Notes under the pieces: model-generated
Database searches by the model: none
Told to the model about the DNA's origin: nothing
The model's input: the letters and a program-made list of their open reading frames with translations, nothing else
Position numbers and translations under genes: made by a program
Part shown: in pieces, positions 53,656-61,199 of the stretch
Layout: each line of letters begins with the position of its first letter
How positions within the stretch are numbered: the first letter of the stretch is position 1
Assembly (NCBI RefSeq): GCF_005280585.1
Contig: NZ_SZVO01000023.1
Span: 1 to 64,000 of the forward strand
DNA: 64,000 bases
Direction: 5' to 3'
Source of the DNA: Dyadobacter frigoris
GTDB lineage: Bacteria; Bacteroidota; Bacteroidia; Cytophagales; Spirosomataceae

Positions 53656-53689
53656 AAAGGCGTTGTGAGCTATCACGGCGCTTTTTTTA
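53656..53689 (+). terminator. Terminator of the IscA-type gene
   Basis: AAAGGCGTTGTGA pairs with TCACGGCGCTTTT with G-T pairs included, followed by T residues. It lies 26 bp after the stop codon. Confidence 0.75.
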
Positions 53690-53883
53690 TTTTATATCAA
53701 CCCAAAAAAATGATAGAAGTAGTATATTTTCGTTATTTTATTGTTTTTTTGTGGAAGGGAAAGAGGATACCCGGGTATTTCCTGAATTAATTGTGTCAGG
53801 AAGACAAAATTCAAATTTTGTTACTGGAATTTTTGCGTCAATTATGCGTATCAACAAAGAAAAATCGTAGCAGTAAGCCGTCT

Positions 53884-53918
53884 TTAACTTTCAACTTTCT
53901 AACTTTCAATTTTTAACT
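53884..53918. repeat. Short imperfect AACTTTC repeats
   Basis: TTAACTTTCAACTTTCTAACTTTCAA shows three AACTTTC units directly before the next start codon (53925). The repeats occupy the ribosome-binding region, so copy number could affect expression. Confidence 0.6.
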
Positions 53919-53924
53919 AAGTAA

Positions 53925-54824
53925 ATGAAACCAACGCTTTTAATTTTGGCTGCCGGCATAGGAAGCCGTTATGGAGGAATAAAACAACTTGACCAGTTTG
54001 GTCCCAATGGCGAAACCATTATTGATTATTCCTTATATGATGCCATTCGAAGCGGTTTTGGCAAAGTAGTATTTATAGTTCGTAAAGAAATAAAAGACGA
54101 GGCGGAAGCCTTATTTGCTCCAAAATTAAAAGGGAAGATCGATTATGATTTTGCTATTCAGGGTGTGCAATCTTATGTGCCCGAAGATCTGGGAACGGTT
54201 GAGCGTGTAAAACCTTGGGGAACCGGACATGCAACTTTATGCGCGTGGGATCAGACCGATACTCCATTTGCTGTAATTAATGCAGATGATTTTTACGGTT
54301 TCGGCGCTTTTGAAACCATGGCGGAGTTCCTGAGGACTGATACAAATGATAACCAACATGCGATGATTGGTTATGAATTGAAAAGAACGCTTTCTGAAAA
54401 CGGGACAGTTTCAAGAGGAGTTTGTATAGAAAGAGAGGATCACAATTTGTCATCCGTGGTTGAACGTACCAAGATATTTGAAGAAGACGGCAAAATTTAT
54501 TTCGAAGAAGAAGATGTTAAAACGGAGCTGGCTCCGGAAACGCCTGTTTCGATGAATTTCTGGGGATTCAAACCTTCGATGTTTCCCATAACCAAGGAAT
54601 TGTTTGAAGAATATGCCCGTGTGAATTTACATACACCCAAAGCTGAATTTTATATTCCTACGGTAATGAGTTATATCATTAAAAACGGTTTGGGTGATTG
54701 CCGCGTTTTCCGCAGTGCTTCCGATTGGTTTGGGGTAACTTATCCGGAAGATAAACCAACGGTTCAGGCTTCTTTATCGGCTTTGCATGAAGCTGGGGAG
54801 TATCCTGGGAAACTTTGGGAATAA
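53925..54824 (+). CDS. Sugar-phosphate nucleotidyltransferase family protein
   Basis: A 299-residue protein with an N-terminal nucleotidyltransferase fold: LILAAGIGSRYGGIKQLDQF (nucleotide-binding loop), IIDYSLYDAIRSG, and INADDFYG with the metal-binding Asp. It resembles NTP_transferase proteins that activate sugar phosphates, though the substrate is not evident. Cytoplasmic, with no capsule or LPS cluster adjacent. Monocistronic, with a bidirectional terminator. Confidence 0.82.
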   Translation: MKPTLLILAAGIGSRYGGIKQLDQFGPNGETIIDYSLYDAIRSGFGKVVFIVRKEIKDEAEALFAPKLKGKIDYDFAIQGVQSYVPEDLGTVERVKPWGTGHATLCAWDQTDTPFAVINADDFYGFGAFETMAEFLRTDTNDNQHAMIGYELKRTLSENGTVSRGVCIEREDHNLSSVVERTKIFEEDGKIYFEEEDVKTELAPETPVSMNFWGFKPSMFPITKELFEEYARVNLHTPKAEFYIPTVMSYIIKNGLGDCRVFRSASDWFGVTYPEDKPTVQASLSALHEAGEYPGKLWE

Positions 54825-54862
54825 CAGTGTGAAATAAGCCAGTTTTGAAGAATTTAATTTAT

Positions 54863-54909
54863 AAAAACAAAAGAGGCCAACTTTTAAAAGTTGGCCTCTT
54901 TTGTTTTTA
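54863..54909. terminator. Perfect bidirectional terminator
   Basis: A 23-bp arm beginning AAAAACAAAAGAGGCCAAC pairs perfectly with the adjacent arm, with a loop at most a few bases of AAAA/TTTT. It separates the convergent nucleotidyltransferase and SGNH hydrolase genes. Confidence 0.93.
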
Positions 54910-54933
54910 TAATAATGTTTGAGTTTTTTAACC

Positions 54934-55611
54934 TTATTTCTTCAACAGCGCTTCCATCATTTTATCCGCCAGAAATTTATTTCCGGTTTCATTCAAATGA
55001 ACGCGGTCGCTTGTTAAAATATCCTTTTCTTTATTTTCAGGATTGTTCTGCGCCAAATAATCCTGGAAATATTTCCGAAGATCACATAGCTGAAGACTGT
55101 TTCTGGATGCGATGTCGCGGATTATTTTTGAATACTGATTTAAATCTCCATCCTGCATATTTGAATTGTCATTTTTCTCGCCGATCACAGTAGGCGTACA
55201 AAGAATAATACGGATATTCTGGGCTTTCAGTTTTTTTATGATCGCTTCATAAAACTTCACATATTTATCAGGATCAGTTCCTGTGCCTGACGAGCTTTTG
55301 TGCCAAACGTCATTGATTCCGATATAAACAAAAACAACATCCGGTTTTTTTGACAAAACATCATCTTCAATCCGTAGATAAAGATCATATATTTTATTGC
55401 CGCCAATGCCAGCGCCCATCAATTCAAACTGATTACTTTGATTGTTGGTTTTAAGCGTTTCGGTCATCATTGTAATATAACCTTTTGGGCCAACTCCCGC
55501 TTGCGTGATGGAATCACCAAAGAATATTACACGTAATGGTTTATCCTGCTGCATTGCTAAAAGAGGGAATGCGACAAGAGCAATTTGTAAAAATCGGAAT
55601 AGAATTCGCAT
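54934..55611 (-). CDS. Secreted SGNH/GDSL-type hydrolase
   Basis: A 225-residue protein with a signal peptide (MRILFRFLQIALVAFPLLAM) and all four SGNH blocks: FFGDSITQAG (Ser), GAGIGGNKI (Gly), GINDVW (Asn) and SDRVHLN (Asp/His). Such enzymes deacylate sugars or lipids. Many Bacteroidota copies are carbohydrate esterases. It is probably periplasmic. No polysaccharide genes flank it, so the substrate is open. Confidence 0.9.
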   Translation of the reverse strand: MRILFRFLQIALVAFPLLAMQQDKPLRVIFFGDSITQAGVGPKGYITMMTETLKTNNQSNQFELMGAGIGGNKIYDLYLRIEDDVLSKKPDVVFVYIGINDVWHKSSSGTGTDPDKYVKFYEAIIKKLKAQNIRIILCTPTVIGEKNDNSNMQDGDLNQYSKIIRDIASRNSLQLCDLRKYFQDYLAQNNPENKEKDILTSDRVHLNETGNKFLADKMMEALLKK

Positions 55612-55669
55612 GAGATTAAATGATTAGTTTTTTGAAGGAAAAGACAAGCAGATACTAAAATTACCCTAA

Positions 55670-56560
55670 TTAATTGATGAGTTCAATGTGAGGAATTTCC
55701 ATAGAATAACGTAAAATAAAAGATTGTCCCGGCGACATTTTTGATAACCAGTAAAGCGGTAATCGAATTTTTCTAACGGATTGTTGTATCAGCGCGCTGA
55801 TAATCAGATGATCGCTATGTTCGGTACAGCTGAGCACTTCGCCATATATCGTGAGTTCTTCATTGTTATTATTTTCGGGAATATAAACTTCTGACGGCGA
55901 GCCCTGTTTTATGATTTTTCCGTTTTCCAGAACAAATACCTGATTGGCCATCCGGAATATTTCTCCAAGATCGTGTGAAACAATCAGCATAGTAAAACCC
56001 TGCTGTTTTTGCAGTTTTAACAAATATTCTTGCAATCGAAGACGCATAGTATGGTCCAGAGAAGAAAGAGGTTCGTCAAGTAACAGCAAATCAGGCTGAC
56101 GAACGAGCGCTCTTGCCAATGCTACACGCTGCTGCTGTCCGCCGGAAAGCTGATGTGGCTTTCTCTCTGAGAGTTTTGTAAGTTCAACGGAAGCCAAAAG
56201 TTCTGTGACAATTTCCGGATCGTCTCCTTTTTTTAACGCGAAAAATAAATTTTCTTTAACAGTTAAGTGAGGGAAAAGTGCATAATCCTGGAAAACGAAA
56301 CCAATGTTACGAAGCTGCGGGGACTGAAAAGTTTTGTTAGTTGTATCAAGCCAAATGTCATTTCCAAATTTAATATGTCCGAAATCAGGCGTGACCAATC
56401 CTGCAATTTGTCTGAGCAAGGTTGTTTTTCCTGCTCCCGAAGGGCCGGTTATGGCCATGATACTTCCTTTTTCTGCCCGAAGCGAAATCTCCATCGGAAG
56501 AATTCCATGAGCTGTTTGCAATGAATGCCGGATGGAAATATCAAGAAGTTTATCTGACAC
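55670..56560 (-). CDS. modC: Molybdate ABC transporter ATP-binding protein
   Basis: A 296-residue ATPase with Walker A GPSGAGKTT, Q-loop VFQDYALFPH, signature LSGGQQQR, Walker B LLLLDEP and the switch SHDLGE. The C-terminal 80 residues form a beta domain shorter than a full TOBE/Mop pair. Its start overlaps the modB stop by 11 bp, so it is the last gene of the modABC operon. It energises uptake of molybdate, inferred from ModA and the operon layout. Confidence 0.9.
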   Translation of the reverse strand: MSDKLLDISIRHSLQTAHGILPMEISLRAEKGSIMAITGPSGAGKTTLLRQIAGLVTPDFGHIKFGNDIWLDTTNKTFQSPQLRNIGFVFQDYALFPHLTVKENLFFALKKGDDPEIVTELLASVELTKLSERKPHQLSGGQQQRVALARALVRQPDLLLLDEPLSSLDHTMRLRLQEYLLKLQKQQGFTMLIVSHDLGEIFRMANQVFVLENGKIIKQGSPSEVYIPENNNNEELTIYGEVLSCTEHSDHLIISALIQQSVRKIRLPLYWLSKMSPGQSFILRYSMEIPHIELIN

Positions 56561-57215
56561 GCAGGAATCGGTTATTTACGGAGTATACGAGTAGTAAAAT
56601 AACAAAAGTTATAGCAAAAAGTACCAGCGCATATTGATTTGCAACGTCGTAGTTTAAAGCTTCCACTTCATTATAAATGGCTACGGATGCAACTTTGGTT
56701 ACGCCGGGAATATTTCCTCCTATCATCAAAACAACCCCAAATTCCCCGATTGTATGTGCAAACGTGAGTACTAAAGAAGTTAATATTGCTGATTTGCAGT
56801 TTGGTAATAATATTCTATAAAATGTTTCCCACTTCCCTTTCCCCAAAGTGAAAGAAGCTTCTCTTAATGAATCGGGAAGGGATTGCAATCCTGCACGTAA
56901 AGGATAAACCATAAAAGGTAAACTGTAAATGACCGAACCGATGACAAGGCCGGGAAATGAAAAAACCAGTCTGAGCCCAAATATATTTTCGACCCATGCG
57001 CCAAACCAGTGAGATGGACTGAAAGCCAGTAAAAAATAAAAGCCCAGAACGGACGGTGGCAGCACAAGCGGCATTCCAATAATGGCCTCCATGATTCCCT
57101 TTCCCTTAAATTTTGTAAAAGCGAGCCAGTAAGCCAAAGGAAGAGCCAATACAAACAGGATGCATGAGGTAATTGTTGCGAGCCTGAATGTTAGCCAAAG
57201 TGGTTGCCAGTCCAT
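56550..57215 (-). CDS. modB: Molybdate ABC transporter permease
   Basis: 222 residues from ATG 57215 (MDWQPLWLTFRLATIT). The frame is open further upstream but that part lies in the modA gene and the repeat, so it is not coding. There are five or six membrane helices with the ABC EAA loop LREASFTLGKGKWETFYRILLP. LVLPPSVLGFYFL and PFMVYPLRAGLQSLP fit the ModB/CysTW type. It forms the inner membrane channel with ModC. Confidence 0.92.
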   Translation of the reverse strand: MDWQPLWLTFRLATITSCILFVLALPLAYWLAFTKFKGKGIMEAIIGMPLVLPPSVLGFYFLLAFSPSHWFGAWVENIFGLRLVFSFPGLVIGSVIYSLPFMVYPLRAGLQSLPDSLREASFTLGKGKWETFYRILLPNCKSAILTSLVLTFAHTIGEFGVVLMIGGNIPGVTKVASVAIYNEVEALNYDVANQYALVLFAITFVILLLVYSVNNRFLRVR

Positions 57216-57225
57216 TTTTAATTTT

Positions 57226-57254
57226 GAATGAGTGAATGATAGAATGAGTGAATG
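57226..57254. repeat. GAATGAGT/GAATGATA repeats between modA and modB
   Basis: Four 8-base units (GAATGAGT, GAATGATA, GAATGAGT, GAATGGTG) fill much of the 64-bp gap between the modA stop and the modB start. They belong to the same family as 10781-10828. The repeat has no stop in the modB frame. Confidence 0.8.
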
Positions 57255-57279
57255 GTGGCTCGTATCCTGTTTGGTTGAT

Positions 57280-58032
57280 TTATTTGTAACCGTATTTTTT
57301 GAAAATTGCTTTGGCTTTTTGGGAAAATAAAAAATTGTAAAATTTTTGACTTGTTTCTTTTTTTGGAGAATTTTCGCTGTGGCGGAGTAATAATACGGCC
57401 TGAGCAATTGGTTTGTATGATGTTGAATCAATGATTGTGTAATGGCCTTTTCCTTTCATTTCGGGTGCTAATATGACAGATAATGCTGTAAAGCCAGCTT
57501 CGACAGATCCAGTTGTAATATATTGTGCCGCTTGCGCTATGCTTTCTCCATAAACGATTTTGCTTTTTAAAGGCTCCAATAAATTTTCTTTTTGTAATGC
57601 CTGTTCCGCCGCTTCGCCGTATGGCGCCATTTTAGGATTTGGGACGGCAATTTTTTTTACTTTATCGGTATTTAAAACTTTGATATTTAATTCATTTTCA
57701 GGAATTGATAGCGACCATAATGCCAGAGTACCGTATGCGTAAATTTTCGGTTTTTCGTCTGAATCGCCTTTTTTGAAAATTTCTTCGGGATATTTGGTAT
57801 CGGCAGACACAAATACATCAAATGGTGCTCCTTCACGAATTTGAGCGGTCAGTTTTCCAGAAGAGCTGACGACAATTTCAATTTTTTTTCCTGATTCTTT
57901 TTCAAATTCTGTTTTCAATTCCTTCATCACATATTGTACATTGGCTGCTGTGGCCACAATAATTGTTTCGGATGGTTTGGAACAACCACTCAGAAAAATC
58001 AAGATCGGAAAGAAAATACGTTTTACGTTCAT
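57280..58032 (-). CDS. modA: Molybdate-binding lipoprotein
   Basis: A 250-residue protein with a lipobox signal (LSGC, Cys17) and a type II periplasmic binding fold: IIVATAANVQYVMKELKTEF, SSSGKLTAQIREGAPFDVFV, GEAAEQAL and a terminal PKKETSQKFYNFLFS. It captures molybdate (or tungstate) for ModBC. It heads a modABC operon. Possible molybdoenzymes served by it are outside the window. Confidence 0.92.
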   Translation of the reverse strand: MNVKRIFFPILIFLSGCSKPSETIIVATAANVQYVMKELKTEFEKESGKKIEIVVSSSGKLTAQIREGAPFDVFVSADTKYPEEIFKKGDSDEKPKIYAYGTLALWSLSIPENELNIKVLNTDKVKKIAVPNPKMAPYGEAAEQALQKENLLEPLKSKIVYGESIAQAAQYITTGSVEAGFTALSVILAPEMKGKGHYTIIDSTSYKPIAQAVLLLRHSENSPKKETSQKFYNFLFSQKAKAIFKKYGYK

Positions 58033-58088
58033 TTTGCTAAATTAATGCATTACGGCGGATTGATACAAAAAATGTTTAGAACCAATTT

Positions 58089-58312
58089 AGCCCTGAAAGG
58101 GCGTAATATTTCAACATGGGGCATCGCCCTGTGGCTCCGGGAATTCCTCTATGGCTCCGGAATCCCACGATTCTGGATATGCGGAATTCCTGGATTCCAC
58201 CATTCCGGATGTGCGTGATTCGGGGAATTCCGGAATTCGACAAATTCATTACATGGTCGCATTGATCGATAGGGCGTTGCCCTATCCTAAAATATGACGC
58301 CCTTTCAGGGCT
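58089..58312. repeat. 224-bp palindromic repeat element (MITE/REP-like)
   Basis: The ends are imperfect inverted repeats of about 42 bp. Both start AGCCCTGAAAGGGCGT and contain GGGCATCGCCC at the left or GGGCGTTGCCC at the right. Each end can also form its own small hairpins. The centre holds three GGAATTCC palindromes at 58140, 58183 and 58224 and differs in style from surrounding DNA. No transposase is encoded. It resembles the intergenic palindromic units common in Cytophagales genomes. It sits in the 396-bp gap between modA and the aminotransferase gene. The remaining sequence on either side shows nothing further. Confidence 0.75.
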
Positions 58313-58428
58313 TTGTGGAGGAAACTTTGTGTCCATTGCGTAAACCATTGCGCCTATTGCGGTTAAAGTCGTAAATTGCGTCCCATTTTGACCGGCTTAG
58401 CCGGAAATAATAATTAATGCGTTAAACA

Positions 58429-59586
58429 ATGATAATAGAAACTGCCCAGCGCACCCGGCAAACGTCCGAGTATTACTTTTCAGTAAAGCTGGCCGAAGTA
58501 AGAAAACTGGTAGCCGAAGGACATGACGTGATCAATCTTGGGATTGGAAATCCGGACATGATGCCTTCTGAGCAAACACTTACAACACTTTCAGAGGCGG
58601 CTTTAAAGCCTCAGGCACATGGTTATCAACCGTATGTAGGAACAGTGGCTTTTCGGAATGCGATTGCAGAATATTATCAAAGGACCTATGGTGTTACATT
58701 AAATCCAGCTTCGGAAATTTTGCCGTTAATTGGCTCAAAAGAAGGAATAACACATATTTCGTTAACTTTTCTTGATCCCGACGATGAAGTCCTGGTACCG
58801 GAATTAGGCTACCCGGCTTACCGTGCTGTGAGCCAGATGGTAGGAGCGAAGGTGAAAGAATATCCTTTGCGTGAAGAGCATGGATGGCAGCCTGACTGGG
58901 AAATTATGGAAAGTCTGGTTTCGCCGCGTACAAAATTAATGTGGCTGAACTATCCGCACATGCCCACAGGAGCACCTGCAACAAAGGAATTATTTGAAGC
59001 CGCGGTAGCTTTTGCCAAAAAACATAAAATCCTGCTTTGTCACGACAATCCTTACAGTCTGGTTTTGAATAAAAAAGAACCGATCAGTTTGTTGTCTATC
59101 GAAGGTGCAAAAGATGTTGCCATAGAACTTAATTCGATGAGCAAATCGCATAATATGGCGGGTTGGCGTTTGGGATGGCTTGCGGGTGCAAAACCTTACA
59201 TTGATGCAGTTTTGACGATTAAAAGTAATGTAGATTCCGGAATGTTCTGGGCTTTACAGGAGGCGGCGGTAGCCGCGCTTGGAAATCCTCAGGAATGGCA
59301 TGATCAAAGAAATGCTGTTTATCAGGGTCGCTTGGAAGCTTCCGAGGCATTTTTAAATGCCGTTGGCTGTACCTGGGATAAAAAACAGGAAGGCATGTTT
59401 TTATGGGGAAAGTTGCCAGAATCTGTTGAATCGGCGGAAAAACTGGTTAATAATCTTCTTACAGAAAAACACGTATTCATAGCACCCGGATTTATTTTCG
59501 GACCCAAAGGACAACGTTATATCAGGCTTTCTCTTTGTATGCCAAAAGAGAGAATCTGGGAAGCAGTTGAGCGGCTTAAAAATTAA
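58429..59586 (+). CDS. Class I/II PLP-dependent aminotransferase
   Basis: A 385-residue fold-type I aminotransferase. Features are NLGIGNPDMMPSEQ near the N-terminus, YPHMPTGAPAT, HDNPYSLV with the PLP-contacting residues, the lysine in NSMSKSHNMAGWRLG and RYIRLSLC with the carboxylate-binding Arg. The subfamily resembles aspartate/aromatic and diaminopimelate aminotransferases. The prephenate dehydrogenase gene follows 61 bp later, so an aromatic aminotransferase role in tyrosine/phenylalanine synthesis is likely. Confidence 0.88.
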   Translation: MIIETAQRTRQTSEYYFSVKLAEVRKLVAEGHDVINLGIGNPDMMPSEQTLTTLSEAALKPQAHGYQPYVGTVAFRNAIAEYYQRTYGVTLNPASEILPLIGSKEGITHISLTFLDPDDEVLVPELGYPAYRAVSQMVGAKVKEYPLREEHGWQPDWEIMESLVSPRTKLMWLNYPHMPTGAPATKELFEAAVAFAKKHKILLCHDNPYSLVLNKKEPISLLSIEGAKDVAIELNSMSKSHNMAGWRLGWLAGAKPYIDAVLTIKSNVDSGMFWALQEAAVAALGNPQEWHDQRNAVYQGRLEASEAFLNAVGCTWDKKQEGMFLWGKLPESVESAEKLVNNLLTEKHVFIAPGFIFGPKGQRYIRLSLCMPKERIWEAVERLKN

Positions 59587-59647
59587 TTTTCTTAACATAA
59601 AATCTTATTTTGGGTTAGAAGAAATTCTAACCTGAATATTTCAATAT

Positions 59648-60505
59648 ATGATAATCAGTATTATAGGAGTTGGCCTTCTTGGCGGCTCATTTGCATTGGC
59701 GCTTCGGGAAAAATACCCGCATATAAAATTTGTTGGCGTAGACCATTCTTTGGTCAATCAAAAAATCGCACTTGCCAAAGGAATTGTTGATGAAATCATG
59801 ACTTTGGAAGATGCTTTGCAGGTTTCAGAATTAAATGTTCTGGCTACGCCTGTTGATGCTATTGTTGCCTTACTACCAAAATTACTGGATCAGCTTCCCG
59901 AAGGCCGGACGATTATGGATTTGGGGTCTACTAAAGAAATGATTTGTAAAATAGCAGATCAGCATCCAAAACGTGCCCAATTTGTTGCGGTTCATCCAAT
60001 GGCCGGAACGGAAAATTCAGGTCCGGGCGCCGCTTTCAAAGAATTGCTGCCAGGGAAGAATGTTATCATCTGCGACAAAGAAAAAAGCGATCCGGATTCT
60101 CTTACACTGGTAGATACTTTCCTGCGTGATGTTGGGATGAAAATCCATTACATGACCCCCGTGGAGCACGACTTGCATTTGGCCTATGTTTCGCATTTAA
60201 GCCATATAAGTTCTTTCGCTTTGGGATTGACCGTTTTGGAAAAAGAACGTGACGAAAAGGCTATTTTCGATATGGCCAGTACCGGTTTTTCTTCAACCGT
60301 GCGTCTGGCCAAAAGTTCACCGCAAATGTGGGCGCCGATTTTTGACCAGAATAAAACCAATGTTTCAAAAGCACTTGGCGACTATATCGAATTTTTGAAA
60401 AAATTCAAGGAAGCCATTGATAGCAAGGACTTAACAACAAGCCTTGATTTTATGTCCAAAGCAAATGATATTGGCAGGATTTTGAGCGGGATTGAGAAAA
60501 AGTAA
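59648..60505 (+). CDS. tyrA: Prephenate dehydrogenase
   Basis: A 285-residue TyrA. It has an NAD(P)-binding motif IGVGLLGGSFALAL with VGVDHS, MDLGSTKEMI, the HPMAGTENSGPGAAF active-site segment and the HDLHLAYVSHLSHISSF helix with catalytic-site His residues. It oxidatively decarboxylates prephenate to 4-hydroxyphenylpyruvate. No ACT domain is present. It likely forms an operon with the upstream aminotransferase, which would complete tyrosine synthesis. Confidence 0.94.
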   Translation: MIISIIGVGLLGGSFALALREKYPHIKFVGVDHSLVNQKIALAKGIVDEIMTLEDALQVSELNVLATPVDAIVALLPKLLDQLPEGRTIMDLGSTKEMICKIADQHPKRAQFVAVHPMAGTENSGPGAAFKELLPGKNVIICDKEKSDPDSLTLVDTFLRDVGMKIHYMTPVEHDLHLAYVSHLSHISSFALGLTVLEKERDEKAIFDMASTGFSSTVRLAKSSPQMWAPIFDQNKTNVSKALGDYIEFLKKFKEAIDSKDLTTSLDFMSKANDIGRILSGIEKK

Positions 60506-60559
60506 ACGATCTGATGCCTGAAATTTGTTATATTTCGTAATCACTAGCAATGAAATCGC

Positions 60560-61129
60560 ATGGAACTACCGTTAATCATACGTCCTGTCGCCGGTATCAC
60601 CGAAGACATGTTCTTTGATCTCTGTCAGGCTAATTCCCAGCTTTTGATGGAGCGTGACAAAGACGGTAATATAATAGTTATGGTACCAACAGGATCGGAT
60701 ACTGGAAATTATAATTTTGAATTTGGATTAGAACTTGGTATTTGGAATAGAGGGAGCAAGGCAGGTTATGTTTTCGATTCTTCATCCGGGTTCACGCTGC
60801 CAAATGGAGCTGTTAGATCCCCCGACCTTTCCTGGATTTCTAAAAGTAGATGGGAATCTCTGCCAGAGGCACAACGAAAAAAGTTCGCACCAATTTGTCC
60901 GGATTTTGTGTTGGAAGTGCGATCACTAAGTGACGACCTTTCTGATCTTCAAAGTAAAATGAAGGAATACCATGCGAACGGTTGTAGTTTGGGTTGGCTA
61001 ATTGATCGTATTGGCAAAAAAGCCTACATCTATCGAAAAGATGGTTCTGTTGAAATTAAAAAAGATATTCCGGTTCAATTAAGCGGAGAAGATTTACTTC
61101 CTGGCTTAATTGTAGAAACAAATTTTTAA
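60560..61129 (+). CDS. Uma2/DUF820 family restriction-endonuclease-fold protein
   Basis: A 189-residue protein of the Uma2 family, common in cyanobacteria and Bacteroidota. It has the PD-(D/E)xK-like core: SSGFTLPNGAVRSPDLSWI with the Asp, PDFVLEVRSLSDD with the Glu, and KMKEYHANGC with the following Lys. The biological function of the family is unknown. The gene is isolated, with a terminator directly after it. Confidence 0.9.
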   Translation: MELPLIIRPVAGITEDMFFDLCQANSQLLMERDKDGNIIVMVPTGSDTGNYNFEFGLELGIWNRGSKAGYVFDSSSGFTLPNGAVRSPDLSWISKSRWESLPEAQRKKFAPICPDFVLEVRSLSDDLSDLQSKMKEYHANGCSLGWLIDRIGKKAYIYRKDGSVEIKKDIPVQLSGEDLLPGLIVETNF

Positions 61130-61142
61130 GATCTGAATTATA

Positions 61143-61178
61143 AAAAACGTCCGGTGGATCATTTCCGCCGGACGTTTT
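61143..61178. terminator. Terminator after the Uma2 gene
   Basis: AAAACGTCCGG pairs with CCGGACGTTTT around a 13-nt loop, with T-runs on the plus strand and A-runs before it. It lies between convergent genes and could serve both. Confidence 0.88.
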
Positions 61179-61199
61179 CTTTTAGGATTCATTCGTTCT

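Noticed and set aside
57216..57431. Longer modB starting at 57431
   Set aside because: The extra 72 residues overlap the modA 3' end and the repeat tract. The ModB family begins at the MDWQPLWLTFRL region.
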